DNA from: Datura wrightii
Lineage: Eukaryota; Streptophyta; Magnoliopsida; Solanales; Solanaceae
NCBI GenBank assembly: GCA_035772735.1
Contig: JASDFA010000001.1
Coordinates: 89,491,501 to 89,555,500, forward strand
DNA: 64,000 nt
Reading direction: 5' to 3'
Part shown: in pieces, positions 1-11,593 of the stretch
Layout: every line of letters starts with the position of its first letter
How positions within the stretch are numbered: the stretch's first letter is position 1
The notes under the pieces: generated by a model
Told to the model about the DNA's origin: nothing
The model's database searches: none
The model's input: the letters and a program-made list of their open reading frames with translations, nothing else
Made by a program: the position numbers and the translations under genes

Positions 1-1000
1 TCTAGAAGCTAATTATATGTGTCCATAACATGTTTTTCTGAAACTATTTCATTTGTTATTTGTGTTTATCTCCAGAATAGCATAAAAGCCATAAATATTA
101 TGCTCTAATATGGCCAAATATTTTTGTAAAAATAATTGTTATATTTTTTATGTGTTTTGGTATATATGTGCATCATTATTCTTGTTAAAAACTCATGTAA
201 AAAATCGCTTCTTAGGTCTTGTATTTTCCTATATCTATGCGTATATAGGTGTGTATATATAACCACTGTTATTACATGCCCTCTTTGCCCTCTACTTAAT
301 TTCTAAATTTCTATTGATTGTGCAAGTTTTCTTTGAATTATTATACAAGTTACTATAATTAGTATTGATTACATGGTTTCATATTTATAAGACCATTTTG
401 TACTTACTTATACTTGACAAAACTCAACTGTTACATGCAAACAAAAATTTCTATTGATTTATGTTCCCTCTTGTCTACTATAATTGAGTATTTGATAGCT
501 TTGATACATGCTTATTTAAGCTATGTTTTTATTAATGCATTTAATTGATTCAATAATGTTAATTAAGGAAAATTCTCTACGATTAGTTATTCCATGCTCA
601 TTGTTCTCTTAACATTAGGTGTGTGTTTATGGTGAATTATTATTATTCTTTTCTGGTCCAATTTATATTTGAATGAGGTGATTCTGTAATGCTCAAATTT
701 AATTGCTTTGATTATTTATTTAAGGAAATATTTTCTTAATAGTCTTTCCCTATTTTTTCTTTTTCATTCACTCTCTAATTGGCTCAAACGCGTTAACAAA
801 GGAAAAAGGTTTTCCTTAATTGATATTAAAATATTTTCTCCTCTTTTAAATTCCTTACAGATTAACCATAAAGGGAGGCCTTGTCTTGTCTTTTAAACCA
901 TTTGAACGTTGCTATTTCATTTGAAATTTTTTCCTACTCCTTGAAATTACTACTTTCAGCATCTCTCCTTTGTTTTTCACTCCTCTATTAATTTTAAGAG
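1..1000. other. AT-rich unassigned sequence
   Basis: No coding, RNA-gene or clear mobile-element signal is visible. Base composition is strongly AT-rich with runs such as TATATATAACC. The only open frame (708-896) is short, low-complexity and has no recognisable motif. It probably consists of old decayed repeats. Confidence 0.5.
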
Positions 1001-2098
1001 AAAAGGGTTAAGTATACTCCTCTATTTTAGTTTATTAGCTAAGTTTATCCCTGGTTATTTATAGAGTTAAATATACCCCTGCCATAAAGTATCCAAAAAT
1101 ACCCCTAATTTGGATGAAATCCCCCAAATCAACCAAAATAACCTAATTTCAATTTAAATTACCCATTTTGAATAAATTCTAAAATAAATCCAACCCGACC
1201 CATTAAACTAAAATTTAAATCAAATTCTAGTCATCTTCTTTCTTTTTGCTACAAAATGAAATTTTACTCAAAATTCATTCATTCCGTCATCAATTTATTT
1301 CAAATTTTAAATGTGAACTTCGAAAATGTTTTCAGATCTTATAAAAAATACACTCAAAATGAAGCCCATTTACAAAAAAATAAATTTTAAACTTTAAAGC
1401 TTTAATGATGGAGAGTTTCAATGGCTGCCAATGGTGATTTCATTTAAGGCTTCAAAATAAGAAAAACAACACCACAACTCAGTTGATTAAACCACATAGT
1501 TTAGTAGTTCATTCAATTTTCGATCCCTATAAAGTAACACTCACTGAGTTTTCAAGAATCAATCAGTTGTAAAAATAATTTTGAATTTAAATTTGATTTA
1601 TCGCTAATCGAATTAAATCAAGGAAGCATTTGAACTAAAATCAAAATTATCTTTTTTTAAGGCTTTGAATGTCATATTTGCTTGGATTTTTTAGCTGGGT
1701 CTGAGATATTTTATCTAATTTTGTGATTTTCTTGTTTAGGGTTCTTAAATATCAAGTCTGTAGAGAGTGGGAAAGTTTTAAAAATTGCTTTTGCCCATTG
1801 TCTGTTACTTCCTTTTTGGTGATTCTGAAGTTTTTATTATTATTATTATTTGTTTGATTTTAGGAAGAAGATGATACGAATTGGTTTAAGTTTTATTTTG
1901 GTGGGTTGTGAGTAAGGAATTCATTCAAAATGGGTAATATATATTGAAATCGGATTATACTGGTTGATTTGGGGGAATTCATCCAAATGAAGGATATTTT
2001 TAAATACTTTACTAACGATAGGGATATATTTCGCCCTATAGTAAAACTAGGGACAACTTAGCTAATAAACTAAAGCAAAGGGGTATATCTGACCTTTT
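1001..2098. mobile_element. Fold-back MITE with ~180-bp terminal inverted repeats (MULE-type)
   Basis: The first ~180 bp (from AAAAGGGTTAAGTATACTCC) and the last ~180 bp (2098 back to about 1918) are inverted copies. Matching blocks include TTTAGTTTATTAGCTAAGTT, CCCCCAAATCAACCA and TTACCCATTTTGAAT. The ~740-bp centre is non-coding. Long TIRs starting GGGTYAARTATAC are what I recall for Mutator-like MITEs in Solanaceae; the family name is inference. A clean 8-10 bp target duplication is not visible outside the ends (AAGAG on the left, ACCTA on the right), so the exact termini are uncertain. Confidence 0.75.
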
Positions 2099-2594
2099 AC
2101 CTAATTTAGACTCATTTATCCCTCCTCAACACAAGCATTATGCGGAATCCTTGAGGTTCTTGTAATTTTGATGTGTTGAGGATTGGGTATCAATCAAGAA
2201 ATTTTGTTACATTATTAATTCTTTCAACTTTTGCATCCGCTAGTTAGTCTGATTACCTTTACAAGATGTTGTTTACCTTGTTGTTTAGTCTCTGTGATTG
2301 CTCTCTTATCGTGACTATGTGTTAAATATGCTCTTTAACATAATTTATTAATTTCTCTTGAGTTGTGGTTAAGAATATTAGATTATTGTTATGTGTCTAC
2401 TATTGTATTAACCTTTAAACAGGTATATGTTATTTTATTTTGGGATTCCATTGGAGAGTCGTTGGGCCAAGAAATTTCTTGGGAGTTTAATTAATTTAGG
2501 ATTATATGTTTTTGTCATTGTAATTTATTTATTTATTTCTTATCAATTGTAATAAACACTAACAAAAATGAAAGGGGGTCTATGGGGGCGGGGA
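2099..2594. other. Non-coding DNA upstream of the Tat-type LTR, ending in a purine tract
   Basis: There is no usable open frame. The stretch ends in a purine-rich tract (GGGGGCGGGGA, 2584-2594) immediately before a TG dinucleotide. That is the position of a polypurine tract before a 3' LTR. It may therefore be the 3' internal end of a Tat-like element whose body lies left of the MITE or outside the window. Confidence 0.4.
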
Positions 2595-4418
2595 TGGTAT
2601 GTTTTCTTTACTGTTTTTTCTTGACTGATAATTAGGGACCTTACATAGAAAACATGCCTATAGGACTAATACATACATAATTACTAGAAATTATGCCTAT
2701 AGGAACTTTAACAATTTGGTTTGAAGCATGTTTCATGTTTAAATGTTAGCAAATATGCCTATAGGGATTATTTTCGGTATATGTTAGTCTTTTCAACATT
2801 AATGAAATGGCATGAACTACTTTTATGTATATCCTGCATATGGGTTTTAAAATCTAAATAATAATAACCTATTTAAACCATGTTTGATGATCGTTAATTA
2901 ATTATGTCATAAATTCTCCATGTCAATGAATCTGCCAAAAGTCACTTGTCATGAAAATATTTATCCGTCATGAATTAATATGATCATCAATGATCGAGAT
3001 CATGTTTATAGAATTTAATTACCTGCTTAACATACTTAATCCTACAATGCTAGAATCTGATTTCATGACTAATTGTTGTAATGATTTTTGTGAAAACATA
3101 TTTAACATATGATTTCATTATTATCTTGCCTACATAATCTCAATCTTATCAAACAGTATATTTACTGTCCTTAATACTTAGATCAATGGTGATATTTGAC
3201 AAACCAGAATCATGCCCATAGGAATCTCATGTTTGTTTGTATTTGTTAGACAGCTTCCATATAAGAGCTCATACATGCTAATGTTCACACCTAAACTTGT
3301 CTAAATATTTAGCTACTAGTTATTTGACCTCCAAGAGAGTTAACCATTTTCCAGCATGCTTAATCAGGGTGATATTCAATAGTTAGAAATCATGCCTATA
3401 CAATTTAATATAGAGGCTTATTTGAATCCTTTATATGCTAATTGTTTGCTTAATTCTTATCTATCTGCTTGATGTTTATCGCCATTAACAGCCTTAAAAA
3501 CTCTAGACCCCGAATTCAAATAGCAATCCATTGCCTCTCGGATATTAGGATTGGGATGGGTAGGCATGTGCTAGGGCGTCAGTATTTTTCTTTGTTTAGA
3601 ATGGTTTAGAATTATTAATTTAATTAGGTAGGTAGTTGGGAGATGATAGTTTGTGCTCGTTGAATAATACGAGCAATCTTAAGTTATTGCAAAGTATTAT
3701 TTTAGTTGCACGGTGTGATCCTGATAGATTAAAATAACCTCCCCTTAAATGCAGAACTATGTCTGACCAAATTCTCTTTGGGGATACGTAGGCATCTCTC
3801 TGGGGCTCAATCAAATCCTTCGAACTTTTATTTATTTTTGTTATGTTATTCTTTGCATTTCATAGATTCCTAATTTATTGAATGAATTATTGAATTAATT
3901 TTGTATGATTTACCTCTTCATTAGCTGTGGTCTTTAATTTTGTATTCATTCTTGTTATTTTTATCAGATATTTATATGGTGTACAAAGTCGTTATAATAA
4001 TAATAATATTGTTCTCTTTTTGCACATATCATCTCAAACTTCTTTCCTCTCGCTTGTCTGAAAATCTATTAGTTTAATTACATAGTCTTCGCATATTTTT
4101 TGATTTAGTTTAATTAGTTTAATTTCAAATAAAATAGGCTAAAATCAACCTACTTTGCTCATTAGTTAATTTTCATATAATAAATAAATCTGGAAGGGGC
4201 CCACATCTGTGGACCTCGAAAGGCGCGTAACACCTTCCTTTCAAGGTAACTTGAACCCTTACCCGACTCTAGCGACCTAGGCTAGTTAAACTGACCTTTA
4301 ATATAGAATGGTGCCTTAATGCTCCCTAATTCGTTAGGTGATGATTCTTCGTACTAATAATCCTAAAAGAGTTGTCACATGTTGATTTTCGCTTTTCACG
4401 AGAAAATAGGGCGTAACA
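2595..4418 (+). repeat. Tat/Ogre-type Ty3/gypsy LTR
   Basis: It starts TG directly after a purine-rich tract and ends GGGCGTAACA. Inside are text blocks I know from Tat/Ogre LTRs. One is a GAACTATGTCTGACC block followed by GGGGATACGTAGGCA (about 3753-3795). Another is GGCGCGTAACACCTTCC with a ..TTAGGTGATGA.. block (about 4211-4350). A degenerate phrase ATGCCTATAGG recurs about five times at 2655-3400. Boundaries rest on the TG...CA rule and the adjacent tract. No target duplication was found, so whether it is a 3' LTR or a solo LTR is open. Confidence 0.55.
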
Positions 4419-5031
4419 AGTATTCAATCAGTAGTTAACATTTGTAAAGGGGTTTTTAATAAAGAAGAGAAATAATTTAAATTATAATGTTTGAGAAATT
4501 GTTGTTGCTTGTAATCAATAGATGATGATAACTAAGATTGTGCTCCCCCTGATTTATAATTTAATAGGTTCATTGTATTAGGGATCTATCCAATGAATGT
4601 CATGCAAAGCTGACGATTAAGTTCATCTAACATCTCTAGATCTACATAGATGAGTAGCACTCTATAACCTCTCAAACTTTAGGTGTTTATATGTTTTCCT
4701 TCAGCGTTTGTCTTGGATTGACTATCCTAATTAGAGCTCAAGCTATTGGATAAGGGCTGATAGCCTCAAATCTCCATGTTATTCTATTTTTCTAACCTAA
4801 AACTTTTTTATCAAGCAAGTTAAGGATACATATGAGTTCTAATATTAGCAACCGCTAAAAGCAAATTAAAATAAAGAGAATTATTATGCATTCATATTCA
4901 CCAATCAAGAACCACTATTATGTTTGCCTATGTTCGTTAGCCCATCATGGTTGTAACAACCCTAGATATATAGTTTAGCTACTCTTGATTGATGAAACAA
5001 GAATAATATTTGTATGAAAAGTCATTGTAAT
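4419..5031 (-). repeat. Decayed Athila-type LTR remnant (weak)
   Basis: Read on the minus strand, the text (GAGTAGCTAAAC..., AGGGTTGTTACAACCATGATGGG and nearby) resembles the Athila-type LTR in element B around 7700-7970, but only in patches. No termini or target duplication are visible. There is nothing coding in it. Confidence 0.35.
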
Positions 5032-5340
5032 TGTAACACTTTAAAAGTCCCCAAGACTAGACGAAGGATTGGAAATGTGATTAGCAGAAAAAGTTTGAAA
5101 AATGTCTCAGGATGACCCATGGTATGAGTCGCGAGAAGGACCAATGGGTCATAGGATTGAGTCATTGTTTGATTGTTAAGATACCAAGTTAGATTGTACG
5201 GGTTATGGTACAACCCTTTTTGGGAAACCACGGGTCTTGATAGGCGATCATAAGCAGGTTGGAGGAATTAGAATGGTAAGCCATGAGAGCAAACCATGAG
5301 TTATAGGTTGGTGGTACAACTCATGGTCAGTGGTCGTAGA
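5032..5340 (+). repeat. Chromoviral LTR T1, piece 1 of 3
   Basis: It begins TGTAACACT and lines up with the starts of the G and H LTRs (TGTAATACCC-like start, then a GACCCATGG/GAGTCG-rich stretch). It is interrupted at 5340 by solo LTR S1. With 6738-7245 and 43787-45092 it makes one LTR of about 2.1 kb, the length of G's 5' LTR. This is the oldest layer that can be read on both flanks of the nest. Confidence 0.65.
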
Positions 5341-6732
5341 TGATCTTGGGCAGAATTGCATGTCCAAGTGATACTCAAATGCTTCATTTCGACTTGTTTA
5401 TCTATCGTTATGTGTATATTCTCATGTGATTTTTAGTGAAATGTGAATTTATACTAACCAACATGATTAGTGTTGTTTTGCAGGAAAAAGGAAATTTTGG
5501 AAGCTAATATATATGTTGGGGAAGTGCGAGAATGGACTTGGAAACAAGGAGAGGAAGTTGACAAGGGAGAGCGACAAAAATAAGGGCTCTGCGATGGAGC
5601 CGTGTCACACTGCCATCACGGAGGCATTCTGCCTCGGACGAATTAATTTGATCAAAATCCAGTGGAGGTTCGCGTTACCTCCGTGATACGAATGCACACC
5701 GTGTCATGTTGAGTGTAATTACCTAGAACCTCAACTTCCAGTGAGGGTTCACGATACCCCTTTGGCACGGAGGGAGTGCTCTGCGATACACTCCGTGCCA
5801 CGTTGCTTGTTATTCCGGGAAAAATTCTTAAGAGTATAAATAGCACACTTAGGTTTTATTTTAAACATTCTGACTTGGTTGAGCAAGAATGTGGGTTACA
5901 GGCAGTTGAGAGGAAGAAAATTCTAGGGTTCTTCTCTTCCTCTTTCTCTTTAATCTCCATTGTTTGTATGAATTCTACTTATTTGATGATGTTTAATCCA
6001 CAAATGAGTGGCTAATTCACTTCTTGCTGAGGTTAAGAACAATTGTAGTGGAATGTAATTGTTGATCATTCCAGTTTTCATTTTTTCTTCAATGGTTGTT
6101 CTATCAATTCTTGTTTTTACTGCATTAATGTTTGGCCAATGTTAATTTATATCTAGAAATCCAATTTTGATTTTGAAAAGGAAAGAAATTGGACTGATGT
6201 GAATTGGTAGGATATGATCTCTTCTTAGTTTAGAAAATTGAGAATTGGTTTACATTCAGAATAGAAATATATCTGAAAGTCTTATTAGTCAATTAAGGAA
6301 TCGGTTATGTATGGCTAGAGCATGAAATTCTTTTATCACAGAAATGTAGATTAAAGTCTCATGATTCTTAATTGGATAGGAATCGAAAGATCCAATCTAT
6401 AGGAAATAAATTCCTGACTAGCAACCGAAGAAAAGATTAGCTGAATTGAATTGATAAATTACTTCCCTGCATGTTTGTTTAACCTCAGCTTGCTCATTGC
6501 TATTGTTCAGACTCAAATTATAATCTTCACTTAGATTCTTAGTACTTAGTAAACTTTTACTCTCAAAATAATATTTATTTGGTTTTCTGCATTCATAAGG
6601 ATATAGTTCACTGACGCTTAAGTTAATTAATACCGTAGTTCAGTCCCTGTGGGATCGATACTTGGCTTGAAATAAGCCACTTTACTACTTGTTCGACCAC
6701 ATGCACTTGCCTGTAGTCACCACAGCCGAATA
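5341..6732 (+). mobile_element. Solo LTR S1 (Athila-like, E/F/C family)
   Basis: A single 1392-bp LTR starts TGATCTTGGGC and ends CGAATA (the final CA mutated to TA). It is flanked by a perfect 5-bp target duplication GTAGA (5336-5340 and 6733-6737). No primer site or internal sequence follows, so it is a solo LTR left by LTR-LTR recombination. It has the family palindrome (TGGCACGGAG 5763-5772 with CTCCGTGCCA 5791-5800), a TATAAATA box at 5835-5842 and the terminal block GGGATCGATACTTGGC. Confidence 0.9.
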
Positions 6733-6737
6733 GTAGA

Positions 6738-7245
6738 AAGTTATCGGTGTACCGGATTTGGACAAAATGAGTCATGAAACGACTCGTTGTGGGGAACAAC
6801 TAGTCGTGGCTTGCACTTTTGGGAAGAGGGCCGAGGAATTGGAAAAAGTGGCCACGGATGGATCCAACGACCCGTCGTTGGAAGGTACGAGTCTTTGTTT
6901 GGCCCGTGGGAATTTAGGATGTTGGGCAAGAAGAATAGTGATGACGAGAAGTAACTATGAGTCATGGTATCGAGGTACGACTTGTGGTGAGAGTCGTTAC
7001 TTCAGGCAGTGAGTATTTTTCTGTGAAATCAACAAGGGATTTTTTGAAATTCCTAAGCTCCTAAACCCTAAACTACGTCATTTTAAGCCCTGAAAGAGGT
7101 GTATTAAGGGATTTTAATCTATTCTAATTCATTCAACTCCCCCACATGCAAGTTTAGAAGTTCCCCTTTGAAGATCAAGATTGAAATTCCTCAATCCTTT
7201 CCCAAATCTCTTGGGCTTTCAAATTCAAGTTTAGATTTAGCTTAC
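6738..7245 (+). repeat. Chromoviral LTR T1, piece 2 of 3
   Basis: It continues the T1 LTR after S1. It is rich in (T/C)ACGA(G/C)TCGT-like motifs (for example GACTCGTTG, GGTACGAGTC). It then runs into the conserved AAGGGATTTTTTGAAATTCC / ATGCAAGTTTAGAAG stretch that also occurs in G's LTR at about 45545-45670. It ends at the CTTAC duplication (7241-7245) made by insertion of element B. Confidence 0.7.
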
Positions 7246-7988
7246 TAATAATGCTCAAACTCACACTTCCTGGCAAAGTATGAAGCGAATGTTGTTAAAA
7301 AGAACCCAACAAAGAGGTAGGGGTCGAACCCACAGGGAATAAGGTAAGATTTAGACTAACACCAATACTTAAATTTGTTGGTAAGTTGTCTCCAAATTGG
7401 GGGGTTCCAAAGAAAAACAATATTAATGCAAGATTATAATTGTGGTTGTTATAAAGATTTTCAAATAACTAGGATAAGTGTTCCCCATGGGTTCATAAAT
7501 ACTTCAGGTATGCATACGTGATCAATCCTGATGCTTATTATAGAACTGATAACTAGGGTTCATCTAAACGACAGGTTCGTCCCTATTGGATGACTATACT
7601 CATTCACCGGGTCAGGTCTCATGAGCGATTTCTTTCTGACCATTATCAATTTGTCCCAAATTAACTTTTCTATGGCCACAACTTAAGTTAATGCAATGAT
7701 CATAAAGACCAAGGCTTTGTTGTAATTCTCTTTTTCTAATCTCTACTTTTCTAGGTTAAAGCAAGCAAAGAACTCGGGCAAGTCCTAACTTTGTACACTG
7801 TTAAGAAATGTTTAAAGATGAAGAAAACACAATACAAGCATTTAGGATTGGTTTTGAATCACTTTTATGTAACCCAATTTTGTTAATCCACCATGGTTCC
7901 TACAACCCTAGTTGTGGAGGTTATTAGCCTCTCATGATTGTAAGATTATATTTTTCATTCATAGAAAAATACATAATTAAATACTTAC
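7246..7988 (-). repeat. Element B 3' LTR, distal part
   Basis: It aligns closely with 42119-42860 (shared phrases CACTTCCTGGCAAAGTATGA, CCCACAGGGAATAAGGTAAG). The outer terminal TG (plus sense) has become TA at 7246-7247. It breaks off at 7988 where chromoviral LTR H starts and resumes at 11594. Confidence 0.85.
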
Positions 7989-10525
7989 TGTTATACCCGG
8001 AGAATTCAAAAATCATACCCGAAAGTTGAAACGAGAAAAACTGGAAAATGGCCCTGCAGTTGCAGAACGAGTCATTGGATGACTCGTTAGGAGACCCCAC
8101 GAGTCGTCAAGTGACTCCTGAGAAGGGCTGGAGTGATGAAGGACTTGAGGTCCCCATGAGTGATGTAACGACTGTTGGTCAGCCACCACGAGTCGTCATG
8201 TCAGTCGTGGGGTGGTTCTAGAGAATGATTGGAAAATTGATCCAGTGTACTTGACGGATGGACCCCATGAGTCATGGTTGGTCTCAACGACTCGTGAGGT
8301 GAGTTGTTACCAAGCAAATCAGATATTCATTGATGGTGAGGCAGTGTACTTGGCAGGAGGTTACCACGAGTCATGGTCACTGGGGACAAGTCGTTATGTC
8401 ACTCGTTAGGAATCCCGGCAGACCAGTTATCCAGTGAACTTGACGAGCTACCCAATGGATCATTAGCCTAGGTGACTTGTCGTCAGGTCGTCCGTTAGGA
8501 CCCCCTGACAGTTATTTTCAGTGAACTTAGTAAGGGCTTTTTCGTAATTCCTAAGTCCTAAGGGCTTATACTACTTTGTTTTAAGCTCGTTATAGTGGGT
8601 TTTTAGCAGGGGAAAACCTATCTTAGTCCATTACTCTCATGCATGCAAGATTGGAGGTTTGAAGGGAAGAATCAAGGTGAATTCTCCATGTTTCCAATTG
8701 GAAACTCAGCTGGGCAATTAGGGAGAGTTAGAATTCTTCATTTCCAGGTATGTAAGGCCATGAATTGATGCTTTCTTCCACACCCATGCCCATTCCCTAT
8801 CAAAATGTGATTGAATTGTCTATGATCAAGTATGGGGTTTTACCCAATTGCATGATTCTTAAATTACTATACATGGGTATGATTAGATTGAGTTGATATT
8901 GATGATTTATGAAGCTTGGGTGGATTCTAATTTGTTCTCTTATAAAAATTATTTTCTAAAATTTGAATCTAAAACGCCCATGGCTGAATAGTTCATATAA
9001 GAGGTAATTTGTGATAAGTGTGTGATGGTGATGAAATAAATGATGAAAAATATGTTTGTAACCCTACCCATGATTATATTAATGTTTTCAAAGTGAATTG
9101 AATGGATCCTAGTATGATGAAGCTTTGGGTGATGCCTACATCATGCTTTAAAGTAATGATTTTCTCTGACATAAGCTTACCACATGTTTTGAAGTGAATT
9201 TTCCTCAACTCTTATTATAAACTCTATCTTGTGGTATGTTTCGAAATAAAGCCTCCTATATGCATGAAATCGAAATTGAGATATATGTCACTATAAGCTT
9301 TGTCGATAGCCAATGTCAAGTTTCATTTTTATATGATGTTGAGTCTATGCATGATTCTATTATGAGCTTTTTCATTAGACAATGTTGATATTCGTTTCAT
9401 ACGATGTTGAGTTATGCATGATTTTATCTCGAGCTTCGTCGAGGGACGATGTTGAGCTTTGTCCATAGACATTATTGAGATTCGTCACAGATGATGTTGT
9501 GCTTCGTTATATATGATGTAAAGCATTGCATTTTTGGGAGAAGAGTCCAGCACCAAGTGGGTTAAGGGTCGACCACCCTATTCCCTAGAACAACGTGCCA
9601 ATGTAAGTTGATACTATTATTTTATTGGGACCTCCCTTGTGAGCCATCCCTGGCCCTATTGGCCCCTGAGCTTGATATCGATATCATGCTAGCGTCCATC
9701 GCCATGGCAAGGTTATGGACGACTCTTCCCACTTGAGTGTGATAGTTGGGACAACGTAAGCTCTATCGTGGTATGTCAGTTAAGTGACGAGTCTCCCACT
9801 TTCTATATCATTCATATTGGAATATTTACCATTCATGATGATTATATATGCATGCATGTTCAAGAAGTAAGGTTTGACTCATTGTTTCACTTTTGATATA
9901 AATGTTATGTTTCAACTTGATTCATTCCAGTCAGTCATGATGTTCTAAAGCCATGCATGATCATGTATAATAAGAGTATGATTTCATAATGAATGCATGT
10001 GGTCTTCTTCTTATCCTTAAAAGCCTATGATATGCATGATTTTCCTTAAAAGATTTATATTTCTTTAGATGTTTTACTACCTTGCATACTCGGTACATTT
10101 CACGTGCTGACGGCATACCTTCTATGCTGTCATTTCATGATGTAGGATTTAGTTATCAGATTTAGCCCCGTCGATAGTCTCTTGTCAGGATTTGCATCTG
10201 CGTGATTAGTGAGTCCTCATCTTTTGAGGACTAGACTATCAATTATTTTGGGATGTATTTCTTTGTTTCTGTATTGTTGAGCTAGTTCGGGGTGTTGTCC
10301 CATCAGCTCGTCCATATTAGAGGCTTATAAAACTTAGACATGTATTCAGCTTCAGATGTTTATTCTATTGTTATATTTAGTTTGACTTCCACCGAGTTTA
10401 TAAATTTCATTTTCATTCTTGTTTATTGAATGAGTTAGTGAATGCTTATGCCATGGGTTGACTTTGGGTTTCTCGGGATCCCTTGTCCCGTGTCTACAAT
10501 CCGAGTCTCTGTTCGGATCTTGACA
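7989..10525 (+). repeat. Chromoviral LTR of element H
   Basis: It starts TGTTATACCCGG and ends CTTGACA, 2537 bp. It is homologous to G's 5' LTR (GGTACATTTCACGTGCTGAC block, GTGAGTCCTCAT block, terminal CATGGGTTGAC...CCTTGTCCC). It is longer because of imperfect tandem units. One set is of roughly 90-110 bp around 8240-8520 (each with CAGTGWACTTG and a GACTCGT-type motif). A second set is at 9290-9520, with recurring GATGTTGAG and GAGCTTYGTC phrases. Confidence 0.8.
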
Positions 10526-10529
10526 AACT

Positions 10530-10540
10530 TGGTATCAGAT
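10530..10540 (+). other. Primer-binding site of H (tRNA-iMet-like)
   Basis: TGGTATCAGAT follows the LTR end by 4 nt. TGGTATCAGAG is complementary to the 3' end of plant initiator tRNA-Met, the usual chromovirus primer; the last base differs here. Confidence 0.75.
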
Positions 10541-10737
10541 AAATAGGTTCAGATGTGTCCTAGGGAGTCTGAAAGCCGTGTTAGGTAGAGTCTTTTTCAT
10601 GGGTGTGAAGCACGCCACACTTATGATGAAGAGGCTACTAAATGTTTTAAGAAATATTCCCTTCTTTCATGATCAATGTCATGCAATGAAAAAGCCTTTC
10701 TATCCTTCTAATTCGTGCTATTCGCAATTGCAGAATC

Positions 10738-11404
10738 ATGGCTCCTAGGAGGATGAATGAAGGAGGAATGAAGGTGGTGAAGGAAACGATGAGGTAAATG
10801 GTTATGGGCATCAACCAGCCCCACCAGTTCAAGAGCCCTAGGCACCGGAGCCAGCCGCTCATGTTGAGTTTTGAGCTGCTATCCAGATGTTGGTACAGGC
10901 CTTGACTGCTTAGGTCAATCAGCTGGCTGTTGCACATATTCCTCAGGCTTTTTGAGAATGAATCTATTGGAGTTCTTGGTGTCCAAGGTAGATGAGGACC
11001 CACATAACTTCATTGATGAGATTTTCAAGATCACCCAGGTTATGGGGGTGAGCAATGTAAAGTGCAGAGAGTTGGCCTCCTACCAATTGAAGAGGGTTGC
11101 CCATATTTTGTTCCGTCAATGGAAGGACAACAGGGTTGCTGGAGTAGGTCCGATCACATGGGAGGAGTTTTAAGTTGCAACCGATCGGTTCTTCCTGAGA
11201 GAAATGAGGGAGTTGAAAGCAGCTGAATTTGTGAATCTAAAGCAAGGGAGGATGACTGTACAGGAGTACGCCCTTGAGTTCACCCGCTTATCTAAATATG
11301 CCCCGGAGTTGATGGCTAACTAGCAGGCACGGGTGAGTAGATTTGTGCATGGCATAGCAATATATTTGGACATGGACTGCAGGGACAGTGCTAGTAGAGA
11401 AACC
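10738..11404 (+). pseudogene. Gag fragment of chromovirus H
   Basis: The ATG at 10738 opens a Tekay/Del-like Gag (basic start M-A-P-R-R-M-N). The frame shifts several times. The best preserved part is at 10946-11170, with the motifs FLVSKVDEDPHNFIDEI and ITQVMGVSNVKC typical of the Gag capsid region. A stop falls at 11171, and the conserved VQEYALEFTRLSKYAPELM motif is readable at about 11260-11315. Reading stops matching Gag near 11390, before the zinc knuckle. No function is expected. Gag would form the virus-like particle in the cytoplasm. Confidence 0.75.
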
Positions 11405-11585
11405 TGGCTCACTTAGGAAAATCCCACATCAGACAAGAGACAGAGAGTCCTGGGCTATTCAGTAAAGGAACTAGACTTAATACTGTGAGGTGCCTTTTGG
11501 GTTGGAAACTCGAAGGGACAAATTCATAATGGGCTTTGGCCCAAGAGTGGACAATACTTCACAGTGTTAGGTCAGGGTCATTACA
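11405..11585 (+). mobile_element. TRIM-like solo LTR fragment
   Basis: It contains TTAGGAAAATCCCACATC near the start, GGGCTTTGGCCCAAGAG and GTGGACAATACTTC in the middle, and ends GGGTCATTACA. This succession is what I recall from plant TRIM (terminal-repeat retrotransposon in miniature) LTRs. No target duplication is visible, and the left end is set only by a TG, so limits are approximate. Confidence 0.45.
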
Positions 11586-11593
11586 GAGCGGAA

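Larger units (their letters stand above)
7989..11593 (+). mobile_element. Chromoviral remnant H (5' LTR, primer site, partial gag)
   Basis: Plus-strand Tekay/Del-like element inserted in B's 3' LTR. Intact are the LTR (7989-10525), the tRNA-iMet-like primer site and the start of gag. Protease to 3' LTR are missing. The right end is a TRIM-like segment followed by a short unassigned tail. The left flank is CTTAC (7984-7988), but no copy is found at the right end. The 3' part was therefore probably lost by deletion rather than H being a complete insertion. Confidence 0.7.

Noticed and set aside
708..896. 62-codon frame as a host gene
   Set aside because: Low-complexity, AT-rich, no motif, no neighbouring gene structure.
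992..2107. Target duplication of the MITE
   Set aside because: Flanks (TTTTAAGAG and ACCTAATTT) share only TAATTT-like similarity, not a convincing repeat.
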